Assembly: GCF_963678635.1 (NCBI RefSeq)
Contig: NC_087063.1
Coordinates: forward strand, 57,854,759-57,918,758
Direction: 5' to 3'
DNA: 64,000 nucleotides
Source: Symsagittifera roscoffensis
Lineage: Eukaryota > Xenacoelomorpha > Acoela > Convolutidae
Shown: positions 46,473 to 57,076 of the stretch, one piece after another
How the letters are laid out: the number at the start of each line of letters is the position of its first letter
How positions within the stretch are numbered: position 1 is the first letter of the stretch
The notes under the pieces: generated by a model
Database searches by the model: none
Seen by the model: the letters and a program-made list of their open reading frames with translations, nothing else
What the model was told of the DNA's origin: nothing
Translations under genes and position numbers: made by a program

Positions 46473-47028
46473 GACGGGATGTATATTGGACAGAGTGGCG
46501 TTCATGGAAGAAGTCTGGACAGTAGTTCAGAGCTATGGGACCCAGTCCATTCTGAAAACAGGTCTCAACCGACCCTTGATGCGGGAAGTCATTGACAAGC
46601 TTGATGAGTGTGAAGGGAGATTGATTGAGTTGTTGATTGACTCAGCCACTGATGAAAGTGAAGCGAATTCTCCCATCAAGATGACACCGCAGGACAATAA
46701 AGGAGAGGTGGTGTATCTGTCAAGAACCAGGAGAGGAACGATGCGATCGAAATTGGTGATTGACAAGATCAACGCGATGAAAATGAAGTTAGGAAGCAGA
46801 GTGATGCCAAGGAGAGTAGGAAAGACGAAGGTGGATTCGGAGGTATCGATGAAAGCTGTCAATTCAGCGAAAAAGAAACGAGTCGAAGAGGTCATGGATT
46901 TGGGACAAGGTGATTATCAATTGCCTGGCACAGATAAAATTTTGACTGATATAGCGATGGTGCCACCCATTCTCATGGCGGGAATAAAGTCAACAGGTTA
47001 TAAATCCAAAGGAGTGACCGCACTCTAA
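46462..47028 (+). CDS. accessory ORF 4: small basic linker protein (element A)
   Basis: ATG 46462 overlaps the end of ORF 3 by 11 nt (ATGAGGAATAG, read in two frames). 188 aa: a helical N-terminal half (WTVVQSYG, VIDKLDECEGRL) followed by a Lys/Arg-rich part (KKKRVEEVMD). In element B the same slot holds a longer, 354-aa acidic/basic protein; only the helix around LNRPLMREVIDKL-like sequence can be matched. No domain recognised. Confidence 0.55.
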   Translation: MRNRTGCILDRVAFMEEVWTVVQSYGTQSILKTGLNRPLMREVIDKLDECEGRLIELLIDSATDESEANSPIKMTPQDNKGEVVYLSRTRRGTMRSKLVIDKINAMKMKLGSRVMPRRVGKTKVDSEVSMKAVNSAKKKRVEEVMDLGQGDYQLPGTDKILTDIAMVPPILMAGIKSTGYKSKGVTAL

Positions 47029-47077
47029 CTGTAGCAACCTTAGAAATGGAAATACTCAGCCATGTGGAGAGAGCACA

Positions 47078-49959
47078 ATGAAAGACTTTAAGCCATCTCC
47101 CATGAATCACGGAAAGGGAAGTGTCGCAGGACAACTAGTACCAGTGGAGTATAACCGACTGAGAGTATCGGAGGCTATGTCGATAGATGAACCCGCCGGT
47201 GGATACATGGAGATGTTGGAGTACCGAAACTCGGCTAGAGGGTTTGTGATAGCTCTGGAAGATAAGAGTGCCATCGAGGGTTATCTGGAGACAATGTTGC
47301 AAGGCACCACCCTCAAGCAGAAGGCATACGGGACTTTAGCGTCGTCTGAGATACAGGCAGAAACGATGGAGCAGTTGGTGAGCCTTCCGTGGAAAGCAGT
47401 GGTGTTACGGTACTTCGAAGAAGAGATGAGGACTGCGCCAAGAATACACGCTCTCATGGCAGTACCTTACGTAAGAACAGAGTTACAACTGAGGTTCGCC
47501 TGGTGCATGGTGTGACTGACTCGCGAAGAATATGATTCAGAAGAAAGGAAGAGGTCAAAAGAAGAGAAGGTTTTCCTTATGACGAACCTGAGGGATCTGA
47601 TAATCCAAGAGGGAGCAGCGGTAGCGTGTGCGAAGCGGAGAGACGCTCTCTGTTTCATTCGATTCATGATAGAGCAGATTTCAGTACCTGCATTGAACAC
47701 TTGCGTTAAGATGCTGAGGGAAGGCGATGAGCGAGCGAAAGCCTTACTCTTGCTAGCACTGCTGGATAAGCAGCAAAGCAAATCGATGAGGGTGAATATG
47801 AAGGAACCCGAGGAGTTAGAGCCCATGAGAAAGATAGACGAAATCAGGAGATTCTCAAACAAGGAGCTGAGACTCACTAAAGAATCTATGGGGGCACTGC
47901 CGAAATCCAGTGAATACTGTGGACCGATCAAGAAAAAGTCGTACAGCTACGTATCCGGAGTCATAGGGATAGCGTACAACCCTTTCCTGAGTGAAGACAT
48001 ACGCGATTGCTTCTTCGATTACGAGCAGGCAGTGTTGCTAAAATTCTGGACGTCGAGAATTGTAACGATTAAGAGCGCTACCAATCCTCAGACCAAATTG
48101 GGACTGGTCTTGGAACAAGAGGTGACTGCACCTTCCGTACCAAAATCCGACAAAAGAGTGGAGTTTGGGTTGGGATTCTCAAATGAATTACTAAGAACGA
48201 GCTTGATGGCAGTGTGGGAATTGATGAGGCCATCATGGTGTCCTAGTCCCAACGCTGACTCGATATTACGGGCAACACAAGACGTGCAGAGGGAGCTGAA
48301 TGCAGACTGCAACCTGCGTGACCTTAACATCATATATAATGTGATGATAACGGCCTCTAGGAGCAACGGTGAAGATAAAGTGGAGTTGCCTGGCTGGGGA
48401 CCAGAAGACTGGGTCAAACCTGGTAATTGTCTGGTGGAAGTCTGTGGACTGGAGGGTAACGTTTGTGGAAGTTTGGACTGTGTGAAGACCCTAGAGAAAC
48501 AACACAAGCAACTGACGGTATTGTTTGGGAATGTCGTGATGAAAGCAAGAACGGAAACGGAACTGATAGCGGATTGTCATAGAGGAACCGAATCGAATCT
48601 AGTGACCGCACTAGGGTTCTACAGCATGTTTAGTTCTTCAGAGTCACTATTGAATCTAGAACAGAGACATGAGATGATCACTGCCATCAGTGTAGAAATA
48701 TTCCCAGGAGTTCTGCAAACCGAGCAGAAGCACATAGGAAAATGGAGGGAAGCGATCGAGGCAGAAATGAACATCAGACACAGTGAGACTTATTTTAGAC
48801 CATCAGGAGCACGATATTTGGTGGGCTCGACATTGGCTCCAATGTGCAAGAGCAGATACCCGGTGCACTTTGTAGCTGTGGATGTAAAGAGTACGAGAAC
48901 GATCGTGGATCAAGACTTCTCAGTGCCAAAGTGTGTGAGACTAACGAGGATGTCCGAAAAATCTTACAGGTTGCAATGTAAGATGTTCTCAGCAGTTCCA
49001 GAGAGATACTGGGAAAGAAGTTCATGGGATACGTGAGTGGGAACTTCAGTGACTTTGAGAGACACAAACAGAGAGGATCAACTGTTACAGATTACAATAC
49101 AGTAGACGAGAATGATGAAGTCCACCGAGTGATGATGGAAGTGGAACCATTACTGGAAGCTTTAGGAAAACGTAATTGGAGGAGCATCATGTTGACACAT
49201 GGCGAGTTTCCCTGCCACTGCCTGCTGCAGACCTGGTGGTATCCCAAGCGTAGTAATCTGGTGTTGATCTGGGACTCTGGAGAGCTGCTCTCCATGGGTT
49301 TACCAGACTCATCACAGCCCATAACAAAAGTGATAGTGGGAGTTATGATGGCGATACGATGGCTGGAAGCTCATGTGAAGGAAAACAATAGACAGGAGAT
49401 GCCAACGAGAGAACAGTTGCGGAAATTGGATTGTCTGAAAGATTTAGATCTTTTTGAGACAATGTGCAAGATTCCTAACATCCCGATGGAATTGAAGAAG
49501 ATATGGGCAAGAAGACGATTGATGCCATGGTTCAGAGCTAACATGACTGCATGGTTGTACGAATATGCTAAGAAGCATATGTCGAAGCACGGCAGAGTGT
49601 ACAGTGAATATCAGCTGGACATTGGAGCAGGAGCTTTCAAGCGAGCTTTCGTGACTCATCGGAATGCAGTGACCACCGCTGTAAAGAGAATTTCCAGGAC
49701 GAGTGAACGTAGTGGAAAGGAGAAGGAAGAGATGTTGAAGGAGGATTTGGAGAGAAACGTGACGTTGTGTCTCCACAACAGCTTCTGCCGAAACAGAGAA
49801 TCTAACGTGGATCCCCTACCTTGTTGCAAACAGAGGGTAGAAGAGCAGAAGTGTTGGAGGAATGCTTCCAACAGCGTCAGGATCGCTAATGATGTGTTGC
49901 AAGACACAGAAACTGAAAGTACAGAGTCAGTATTACGGGAGGAAGAGATGGAACATTGA
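47078..49959 (+). pseudogene. accessory ORF 5: large protein of unknown fold (element A)
   Basis: ATG 47078; TGA at 47513 interrupts it, a frameshift near 49,010-49,024 moves it to the frame ending at 49959; about 960 residues in all. Motifs shared with element B include YFEE.MRT, IAYNPFL, MRPSWCP, a Cys cluster (CGLEGNVCGSLDCV), VTALGF, PGVLQTEQKH, THGEFPCHCL and THRNAVTT. Spaced Cys/His residues suggest a zinc-binding or structural module. A hydrophilic, charged tail follows. There is no signal peptide and no membrane segment, so it is not a standard envelope protein. I do not recognise its family. Confidence 0.7.
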
Positions 49960-50768
49960 CGAAATTCCGAAAAACGAGATCCAAAAAGAGACGAAATTAG
50001 AAGAATTTAGAAGTTTTAGAACTTCTAAACGACGAAAAAGAAGAAAACAAAGGAGTGACGAAGAAGAAATTAAAGTTCAGAATTGTTTTATGTGTGTGAA
50101 AAACTCAAGTGAGAAACTAAGCAACCAAGTTGTAATTGAAAACTGAAACATTTAGTTGATCTTTGAACATTGAAGAATTTGTTGCATTTATAAATTTGCA
50201 TTTTGATTTTAGTTAGTGGCTTTAGAGACACTGACTTACTATTTATTTAGAAAGGCTTGAGTGAAAGAGTATACTTAAATTTTCCAGCCTGTTTCTAACC
50301 AGCTAGGAGAATTGATCACTTTGTGGTGATATGAAAGGCTTTGGTAATCTCTCGAAGAGGGAGGATGTTTCATTGTTCTTTCTAACCACAGAGTTTCTTA
50401 GTTTTAATATTCAGGACAATAACAAGCAAGATTTCCGAAGGGAAGAAGCATAGTAGGATAATTTTAGCTTGTTGGTTGGCAGGTCTGTCCTTCAAACCAA
50501 CACCTTTTAAATCTAGGAGAAAAAGTTTTTAATCAGGACATTGACATTGGAAGTCGGAAAAGATGTTTTTATCTTAGGTCATATCCTCAATGTGCAGATT
50601 AATGAAAGAATTTGAAGGCTGTAGTGATATAGTATGATGCCATTTATATTCTGCAGTGAGTCGATATGTCGCGGATAAAAGTAATTTCGTGCATTTTGTA
50701 CATTATGTTTGATGACACTGTACCTATTTTACGAACATTGCGAGATTCAATGAGGACATTGACCGGAC
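49960..50768 (+). other. 3' untranslated region of element A
   Basis: AT-richer than the ORFs, with no long open frame after a short basic one (to 50146). It runs to the PPT. Nothing else recognised. Confidence 0.5.
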
Positions 50769-50781
50769 TGTCCGGGGAGTA
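50769..50781 (+). other. polypurine tract next to the 3' LTR
   Basis: TGTCCGGGGAGTA sits directly 5' of the TGTGACAT end of the 3' LTR, the place where plus-strand DNA synthesis is primed. Element B has GAGTCCGGGGAGTA at the same place. Confidence 0.65.
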
Positions 50782-51691
50782 TGTGACATTCGACCAGAAT
50801 GGACCAAAATGCAGATTCCGCATATTCAAGTTTTTAACAGCGAACCTTCCGAATTGGCGATTTTGAAGGAATAAGAGCGTTATTGGAACGATTGGCAAAA
50901 CGGTGAAGGCTAGAATATTCTGGTGTTTCAAATTTTTAAAATTTCGAAGTATGACGTCATATTTCTGAGAAACGTCAGAAACGGCCATTTTGGCAGAAAA
51001 CTGGAAGAAAAACACAACAACATTAGTTGCGATACCGAAAACAACGAAGATTGTGGTTGAAAAACAACAACGAATTGCAGAAGTAGCAGAGACCGCTCCG
51101 AGTTGCAACTATTGTGTCGCTACAATAGTTGCAAGGCCGTTGCGAACAACGGTGAAGGGTCAAAAACCAGCCTTCCGGAAGGAGAATAAGAGCCTTAATT
51201 CCCCGGATTCAGGAATCCGGAGTGGTCTCGGGACTGGAACTTTTATTAACTCATATAAATTTTTAGCTTCCCCATTATGTCCTGGGTTGAATTTAATTAA
51301 CATCTGAATTCATTTTGCTAGGATGAGAAGCTAGGAGTTGGGGAAAGGGTTGATCCATCTTCGATGGAGATGATGATTGTTATCTACTGAACAAAAACAA
51401 TCATAATTCAATAAATAGTAGTAGCCCTGTTTTTAGGAGTGACCTCGTGGTCTGGGGATACTGAGACCCAGCCATGAGCTCACACTCTGCATGTAATCTA
51501 GTTATTTTGAGTGTTTTGACCGAAGCCGAAAGCAGTAACGTTTTTGTCGACCCGATGTTAGAAAGACCACCGAAAGTACTGGCTTGGTACAGACGGTTAA
51601 AAGCATGTAAAGCTCTGTTTAGACGTTGGCCAGTCGTCTTAGGACTTAGTTTTATTTTCCGTCGATATGTATCTTCCGGGCGAATGTTACA
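50782..51691 (+). repeat. 3' LTR of element A
   Basis: 910 nt, matching the 5' LTR. TATAAA at 51254 and AATAAA at 51410. It ends ...GAATGTTACA, followed directly by ACCCGTTACAGC, which belongs to the edge of element B. Confidence 0.93.
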
Positions 51692-52444
51692 ACCCGTTAC
51701 AGCTTAAAGGCCACTGCCAAAATACCTCCCACTCTAGAAAATAAGAACGTCCCCATACTTAGGTCTCAAAATACCCAAAATACACGAACGCCGTTAAAAA
51801 CAGGGTCGGAACAATCCGCACAGTTATTTTTTATTAGACAGCCTAAAACTCTTTAGGACTCAACCTAAAACTCTCCTAGTCTCAACATAACAGTCATAAA
51901 ACACACTCAAGAAAATTAAATTGGGTACTCACATACCAACACACTCAAGAATTGGAGTAACTGAATCGGTAAGCAACTCGAGAATTAATTATGATAACTT
52001 GCGAAGTTCGTTACTAATTAATTTCAACAAGGGAAATAAGTTTTCACTCAGGAATTGAAGTTTTTGTCTGAACCATTGAGACACCCCAGCTGTCCACCTT
52101 TCCCCTTTCCACTGAGGGTTCACTCTAGTTCAACTCGAATGAATGGACTCTCCTTCTATAATCACTCCTTCTCCTATTTCAGGATAGGACGGCTCTACTC
52201 GCGTTTATTTTGTATCTGGAAATTGCGAATAGCAATTTCACGCTGCTTTTTTGAGTACTTTCCCGCGATTGTGAATCGGTCGTTCTGATCTTCTATTTCT
52301 GAGATTTTTAGTTTTCGCGACAAAGTTGAGCATGACAGGCTCAATTCGAATTTTTGAAAAATTAAATTTCCTCCCCAAAATTACGTAGTTCGTGTTCCTC
52401 AAGGTCAAACTTCCAAATCTTCTAAATATGACAGTTTGGCACAT
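51692..52444 (-). repeat. 3' LTR of element B (outer end uncertain)
   Basis: Starts on the - strand at 52444 with TGTGCC, directly after the PPT string. The outer end should read ...CA; no clear end is visible before the A LTR begins at 51691, where GTTACA occurs twice (GTTACAACCCGTTACA). So it may be truncated or share bases with A. At most 753 nt. It needs the 5' LTR outside the window to confirm. Confidence 0.6.
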
Positions 52445-52458
52445 ACTCCCCGGACTCA
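52445..52458 (-). other. polypurine tract of element B
   Basis: On the - strand GAGTCCGGGGAGTA, then the LTR start TGTG. The core TCCGGGGAGTA|TGTG is the same as in element A and fixes the LTR boundary. Confidence 0.6.
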
Positions 52459-52878
52459 AGATCGATGTCCTCATCGCGTGTTGCCGCCTGCCAGTGAGAC
52501 CCCAGAATACCGAGTGTTGCTCAAGATACAGTGCCAGTGGTCATTTACAGAAGTTTGCAGCAGACTTAAGTTTATCTACACCGCAAAATTCACCAAAACA
52601 TAAAATTGTCACACTATCGCTGAACAGCAATCAAAATTTCCATATACTTGCACCTCAAATATCCGTTTTGAAGCTTGTGATTAAAATTTCTTTTGTCCTA
52701 TCTGATCATGAAATTGTCATGCAACATTTTGATTTATATAATAACTATAGCATATTAATAACAATATGCTGTATTAATATTATAATTTCTTTTTCGTGAC
52801 CTCGGATTTCATCCGAGTTCATACTCGAGCCCCTTCCTTTCCCTCTCAAGACTCAAAAACCCACATTGAGCTCCCTGC
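52459..52878 (-). other. 3' untranslated region of element B
   Basis: Follows the stop of the large ORF. AT-rich, nothing recognised. Confidence 0.45.
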
Positions 52879-55800
52879 TCACTTCGTATTCCTAGCCTTC
52901 GAAGTGCTAGAACCTGATGAATTTGACACCGTGATCTGCCTTAGTAGCGCTTCCTCATCATCAGCGCTGATCACAATTTCTTCCCATGCTCTTAATTGTT
53001 CGAAGGATCGCATCCACTCCTTCTGCTCCTGCAACGTGGTTGCCTGATTCGGTAGACCTCTCGCTTTCAATTCCAGTATCGATTCTCTTGCTTTGGTAAT
53101 ATCTCTAGGCACCCTACCGACTCTTTTCCAACATGTTGTGATCGCATTCCGATGGGTCAGCAGAGGTCTCTTGAAGGCTTCATAACCTATCTCCGCCAGG
53201 AACTGTCGATATTCCTTTTGGTATTTTATCATGTGATCCTTCGTCGCCATGTACAACCAAGATGTCAACGTCGCTGGAAACCACGGAAAGAACTCTATGC
53301 AGCTCCATACATGCCTGACTTCCATTGGTATGGCGAATACCTTGCATACAATCTCAAACAACTCAAGTCTCCTGCTGTAATCTATAGCGTGTATCGACTC
53401 CGCGGTAGGTGTCTTCGACTCCCTATACTTCGTTACATTTTCTTCGATCCATCGCAACGCCAACATCGTACTTACCACCAAGATGGTCACCTTCTGCTGA
53501 TGATAGGGTAACCCGATTGACCGAACTTCTTCTACATCCCACACTAAACAAAGGTTTGAATGCTCCGGGTACCACACTGTCTTTGCCAAGCAATGACATG
53601 GGCATTCCCCATGTGTAATTTCTATGCTTCGGAGATTACGTTCCCCCGAGGCTTCCAGTAGAGGCTCCAGTTCCATCATTTTCTCGTGCATCACATCATC
53701 CTCCTCCGGCGCTGGGACACTACCCATCGGCTTCCCGATGGCATTCTGTCTCTCAAAGTCACTCATGTTTTCGTCTCCTAAGCTCAAGAGTTCTTCTCCC
53801 CAGATTTCACTCAAGTCATCTCTTTGTGCCCTTGGCACCATTCCCAGGATCTTCCTCAACAGTCTGTGTGAATGATGCGACATTCGAGCCAGCCGTACGC
53901 TCTTGCGTACCGAGAAGGCCTTGTCCACTAGTATCCTTTGGCTGGATACCTCCACCATTGCCATGTGCAATGGATAATGGCTCCCACATACGTTGGCCAT
54001 TACTGATCCCACCAAGGACTTTGCATTTACAGACAGGCCATAAACTTCGCTCACTGGAAACCCCATCTCCGCCTGTAGACCATTTTCCGTCCTCTGATAT
54101 GTTTCTGGGTGGTTTGCAACGCCCCCGGCCACGACTCCACGCTCAACGCCGTCACCAAATGGTGTTCAGACTCCAGCATCTCCAGTGATTGCAGACTACA
54201 CATTCTAGAGAAGAACCCCAATGCCGTTGCTATATTCACTGTAGTGTTCGTATAGCACTCAGCCATTATATGCACCTCGCTCTTCTCTCTTTCTGTTATG
54301 TCACCAAACCAAGTGACTAGGTCTTCTCCCTGAAAGGATTGTCTTCTGACGCATGATCGTCCATCACAGGTGTGCCCTCCGCCTCCGCACATCAAGTCAA
54401 GACAGCTACCAGGTTCCAACTTCTTTTCTGATCCCAGCTTACTCGTTGCTCCGCCCGACTCTTTACTCTGTGGTAGGATCAATTTGTGTATTACGTCCAA
54501 CGTTCCCAGATCCTCATCTTTCGTTGGTGTTAGCCTCACTCGTTCCGTGACTTCCTCATCAAGTTAGCATGGGCATGAGGACACCAGGAAGGTCTCAGCA
54601 ATTTCCAAACCGTTTCCAAATTCGTAGTCATCATGCCATTTCCATTTCCCATCCTCAATTCTACTCTTTTGCTCGAGCGCGGCACAATTATCACCTTTGG
54701 CGTCGCCTCAAGTAGCAGGCCCAGGCTCGGTTTCTCCCTTTCCATTGAATCGATTACGATTATCTTCTCCGTCCAAAATTTCAAGAGCTCCGCCACCACA
54801 TGATTCCTGTAAGCGCTCGCGGCTTCTGAATTCAAGAAAGGATTGTACGCCATTCCCATCATTCCATACACGTATTGATACTCTCCCTTTTTATTGGGTC
54901 TCGCGTAACCCATCAGCCAAGGCTAAGTTGCGATGCACATCATGCCCCTCTTCAAATTTCTTGTTGTGGAATCTTCGTATCCCATCAAGTTTTCTATGAT
55001 TCTCTAGGGATTGCCTCGAGTCATCCTCCTTCTCGATCCCCGTACTCTGGTACACGTTCAGTATGACGGTGGAGACTCTTCTCTCCATAGTTTTGCTCCC
55101 CATGGCCTTCTGATGACACACTTGGACGGTGCTATTGGTCATTACGGACATTATCTACCAAAAGAAACAAGTGGCATCTTTTCTCGCCAGACTCAGACCG
55201 GAATTATCTCTGGCGACGTGTTGTACAGCATCTGATAGACTTCTAGGTTTTTATTGCGCAACTTCAATTTGTCACATGAAGTCAAGACCTCCAATTCTAT
55301 TCCCACTAGGCTCCACGCGAACGTCAGTTGTCCCGCGGTTCTGACGAAGGGATTCGCCATCAGAGGCAATGCTGATGAAGGTGTTCTCATCGCCTCCTCA
55401 AAATAATCCCGCAACAGGCTCTGCCAAGTTCGCTTTAGCTGACTTCCCAATTCCAACTTGTTGACTTCAGCTTTCTGTTGAGTAGCCCAATTGCGACGCT
55501 TGCGGACACCCCTTGACAAGCTTCTTCAGACAGTCCTCCAATACCTTCATCGTCTCTAGGGCCACCCACCAAGGTCGAGCCGCATTCCTCGTCGCATTCT
55601 TCTCAAGAGGGTCGTTGGACACTTGTTTGCCAATAGCTTGATTGCGACTTGTTTGCCAATAGCTTGATTGCGACGCTTGCGGGACACCCCTTGACAAGCT
55701 TCTTCAGACAGTCCTCCAATACCTTCATCGTCTCTAGGGCCACCCACCAAGGTCGAGCCGCATTCCTCGTCGCATTCTTCTCAAGAGGGTCGTTGGACAC

Positions 55801-55997
55801 TTGTTTGCCAATAGCTTGATGTTCGCTCGAGATCCATTCTCTGCCCACATCTACTTCCCAGGTTTGTCACTCGTCGAACTCTTTTTCGAGCCTGCCTTCT
55901 GAGGTTTGAAGTCCTCTATCTCTTTCACTCTTTCGGCTAGCCTCCTTGGTTCGGAGCTACTCTTGTAGGCTGCCGTCTTCCACCGCGCTAAGATCAT
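52879..55997 (-). pseudogene. accessory ORF 5: large protein of unknown fold (element B)
   Basis: Likely ATG at 55997, 15 nt after the ORF 4 stop. Pieces in three frames: around 55193-55519 (YFEEAMRT), 54891-55151, 54536-54913 (MAYNPFL, LRPSWCP), 54051-54539 (Cys cluster CGGGGHTCDGRSCV, LQTTQKHI) and 52879-54132 (THGECPCHCL, THRNAITT; stop at 52879). The last piece reads straight through the point where element A has its frameshift near 49,010, showing that the two A pieces are one protein. It also contains an internal 178-bp duplication. Confidence 0.7.
55513..55825 (-). repeat. 178-bp tandem duplication inside element B ORF 5
   Basis: TTGACAAGCTTCTTCAG starts at 55513 and again at 55691, and the following sequence repeats almost exactly. 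A shorter GTTTGCCAATAGCTTGATTGCGAC repeat lies between them. It disrupts the reading frame. Confidence 0.85.
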
Positions 55998-56011
55998 GGG
56001 GGCAGTCTCTC

Positions 56012-57076
56012 TCAAGTTCTTCTCCGAGACAGCATCACCGACGGGCTGCTCAACTCCTCCATCTCCCGCTTCCTCTTTCGAGACTTCATACCTTTGCTTG
56101 GGGGCGTTGCCACTATCATTACTGATTCGAACTCTCCGTCCCGGTCCGACCCTTCCAACTCTTGCCTCCCCCCTGCTCGAGCCTTAAGGATATTAGTACT
56201 CTTAATCATATTACTAGTCTTAATCTTATCCTCCCCTTCAACTTTAATTATTTTATCATCAGTCTTTTTATTCAGAGTAGAGCCGTCTTTACATTCATCA
56301 TCTTTGGTCTTCTGTCGCGTCTCCCTCAACTTGACCATCCTGCTCAGCAACTCCTTTCTTGCTTTTTCATCCAGTTCGGTGGCCGTCAAAACCGGTTCCC
56401 CAAACTTGACCACCATGTTCCACCTTTCTTCCTTGAAGTTATCCAGCGTGGTCTCGCTCTTCGTCTCATGATTAAATTCACTCAAGAAAACCCGCCAAGC
56501 CTTCTCATCCAGAGTCCCCAGAAACATACTCTTGTTCCCCTCAAAGGTATTCTTTTGCCTCTCGTCAGCACTCAAGAGTATCATCTCCATGTTGGAAGTC
56601 TCACTTGTCAATGGTAGTTCCAGGTTCTTACGAGGGGATGAGATCAGAGGTGGCGTGTCAGTGTCTGTCCAATCGTCTCCGCTCAGGTCATGCAATAGCT
56701 CCGGGGCGGTGAAATCCACAACGGCTGGTTTCGGCTCAGGTGTAATCCCCATTTCCATTTCCTCTCCTGTTTCACTGAGAGTTTCGTCCATGCTCTCTTC
56801 TCCCGACTCGGCTTGCCTCCTCTCAAGTATCTTCCTAAATCGGTCTTCTACGGGGCCACTTCTCTTGTCGCCAGGAGTGCCCACTGACAGGGGTGAGGGT
56901 GTCGCGGGGTCTTGTTTCTTATTTTCCGTCAGAGCCACGTATAACGAGCCTGCCGCATCCAGCTCTCTCCCTTCTTGCCTCATTTCCACCTGTTCCAATC
57001 CGTAAGGCGCCTGATACTTCCTTGTGGCAAACTTCATCTCATCCTTCAGCGCGTTGTGTCCCTCTTCTACGATCAT
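56012..57076 (-). CDS. accessory ORF 4: linker protein (element B)
   Basis: Intact, 354 aa. ATG at 57076 overlaps the ORF 3 stop as ATGA. Acidic N-terminal half (Glu/Asp/Ser-rich, with GDDWTDTDTPP), a helical block with KAWRVFLSEFNHE and ELLSRMVKLRE, then a Lys-rich tail (KGMKSRKRKREMEEL) that looks like a nuclear localisation signal. Longer than its counterpart in element A, which may have lost the N-terminal part. No known domain. Confidence 0.62.
   Translation of the reverse strand: MIVEEGHNALKDEMKFATRKYQAPYGLEQVEMRQEGRELDAAGSLYVALTENKKQDPATPSPLSVGTPGDKRSGPVEDRFRKILERRQAESGEESMDETLSETGEEMEMGITPEPKPAVVDFTAPELLHDLSGDDWTDTDTPPLISSPRKNLELPLTSETSNMEMILLSADERQKNTFEGNKSMFLGTLDEKAWRVFLSEFNHETKSETTLDNFKEERWNMVVKFGEPVLTATELDEKARKELLSRMVKLRETRQKTKDDECKDGSTLNKKTDDKIIKVEGEDKIKTSNMIKSTNILKARAGGRQELEGSDRDGEFESVMIVATPPSKGMKSRKRKREMEELSSPSVMLSRRRT

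Larger units (their letters stand above)
27573..51691 (+). mobile_element. giant Ty3/Gypsy-type LTR retrotransposon A (24.1 kb, decayed)
   Basis: Bounded by direct repeats of 907 and 910 nt that start TGTGACAT and end ATGTTACA. Inside, in order: a PBS-like site, a 3.1-kb leader, gag with two CCHC knuckles, protease, RT, RNase H, a 310-residue linker, integrase, then five accessory ORFs and a purine-rich PPT next to the 3' LTR. RT/RNase H before integrase is the Ty3/Gypsy order. Typical Gypsy elements are 5-8 kb; this is about three times that, and the excess is leader plus accessory genes. Flanking 5-bp duplications are not evident (AAACC versus ACCCG), suggesting later rearrangement at an edge. 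All three stop codons and many single-base frameshifts occur in frame, so this copy cannot be autonomous. Related element B lies next to it in inverted orientation. Confidence 0.93.

Noticed and set aside
31608-49959. Alternative genetic code or programmed readthrough to explain in-frame stops
   Set aside because: All three stop codons occur, at positions that differ between elements A and B, and together with random single-base shifts. Decay (or sequencing error for the shifts) is simpler.
41709-49959. Retroviral envelope gene
   Set aside because: The position fits, but no ORF shows a signal peptide, fusion peptide or membrane anchor, and two of the ORFs are enzyme-like.
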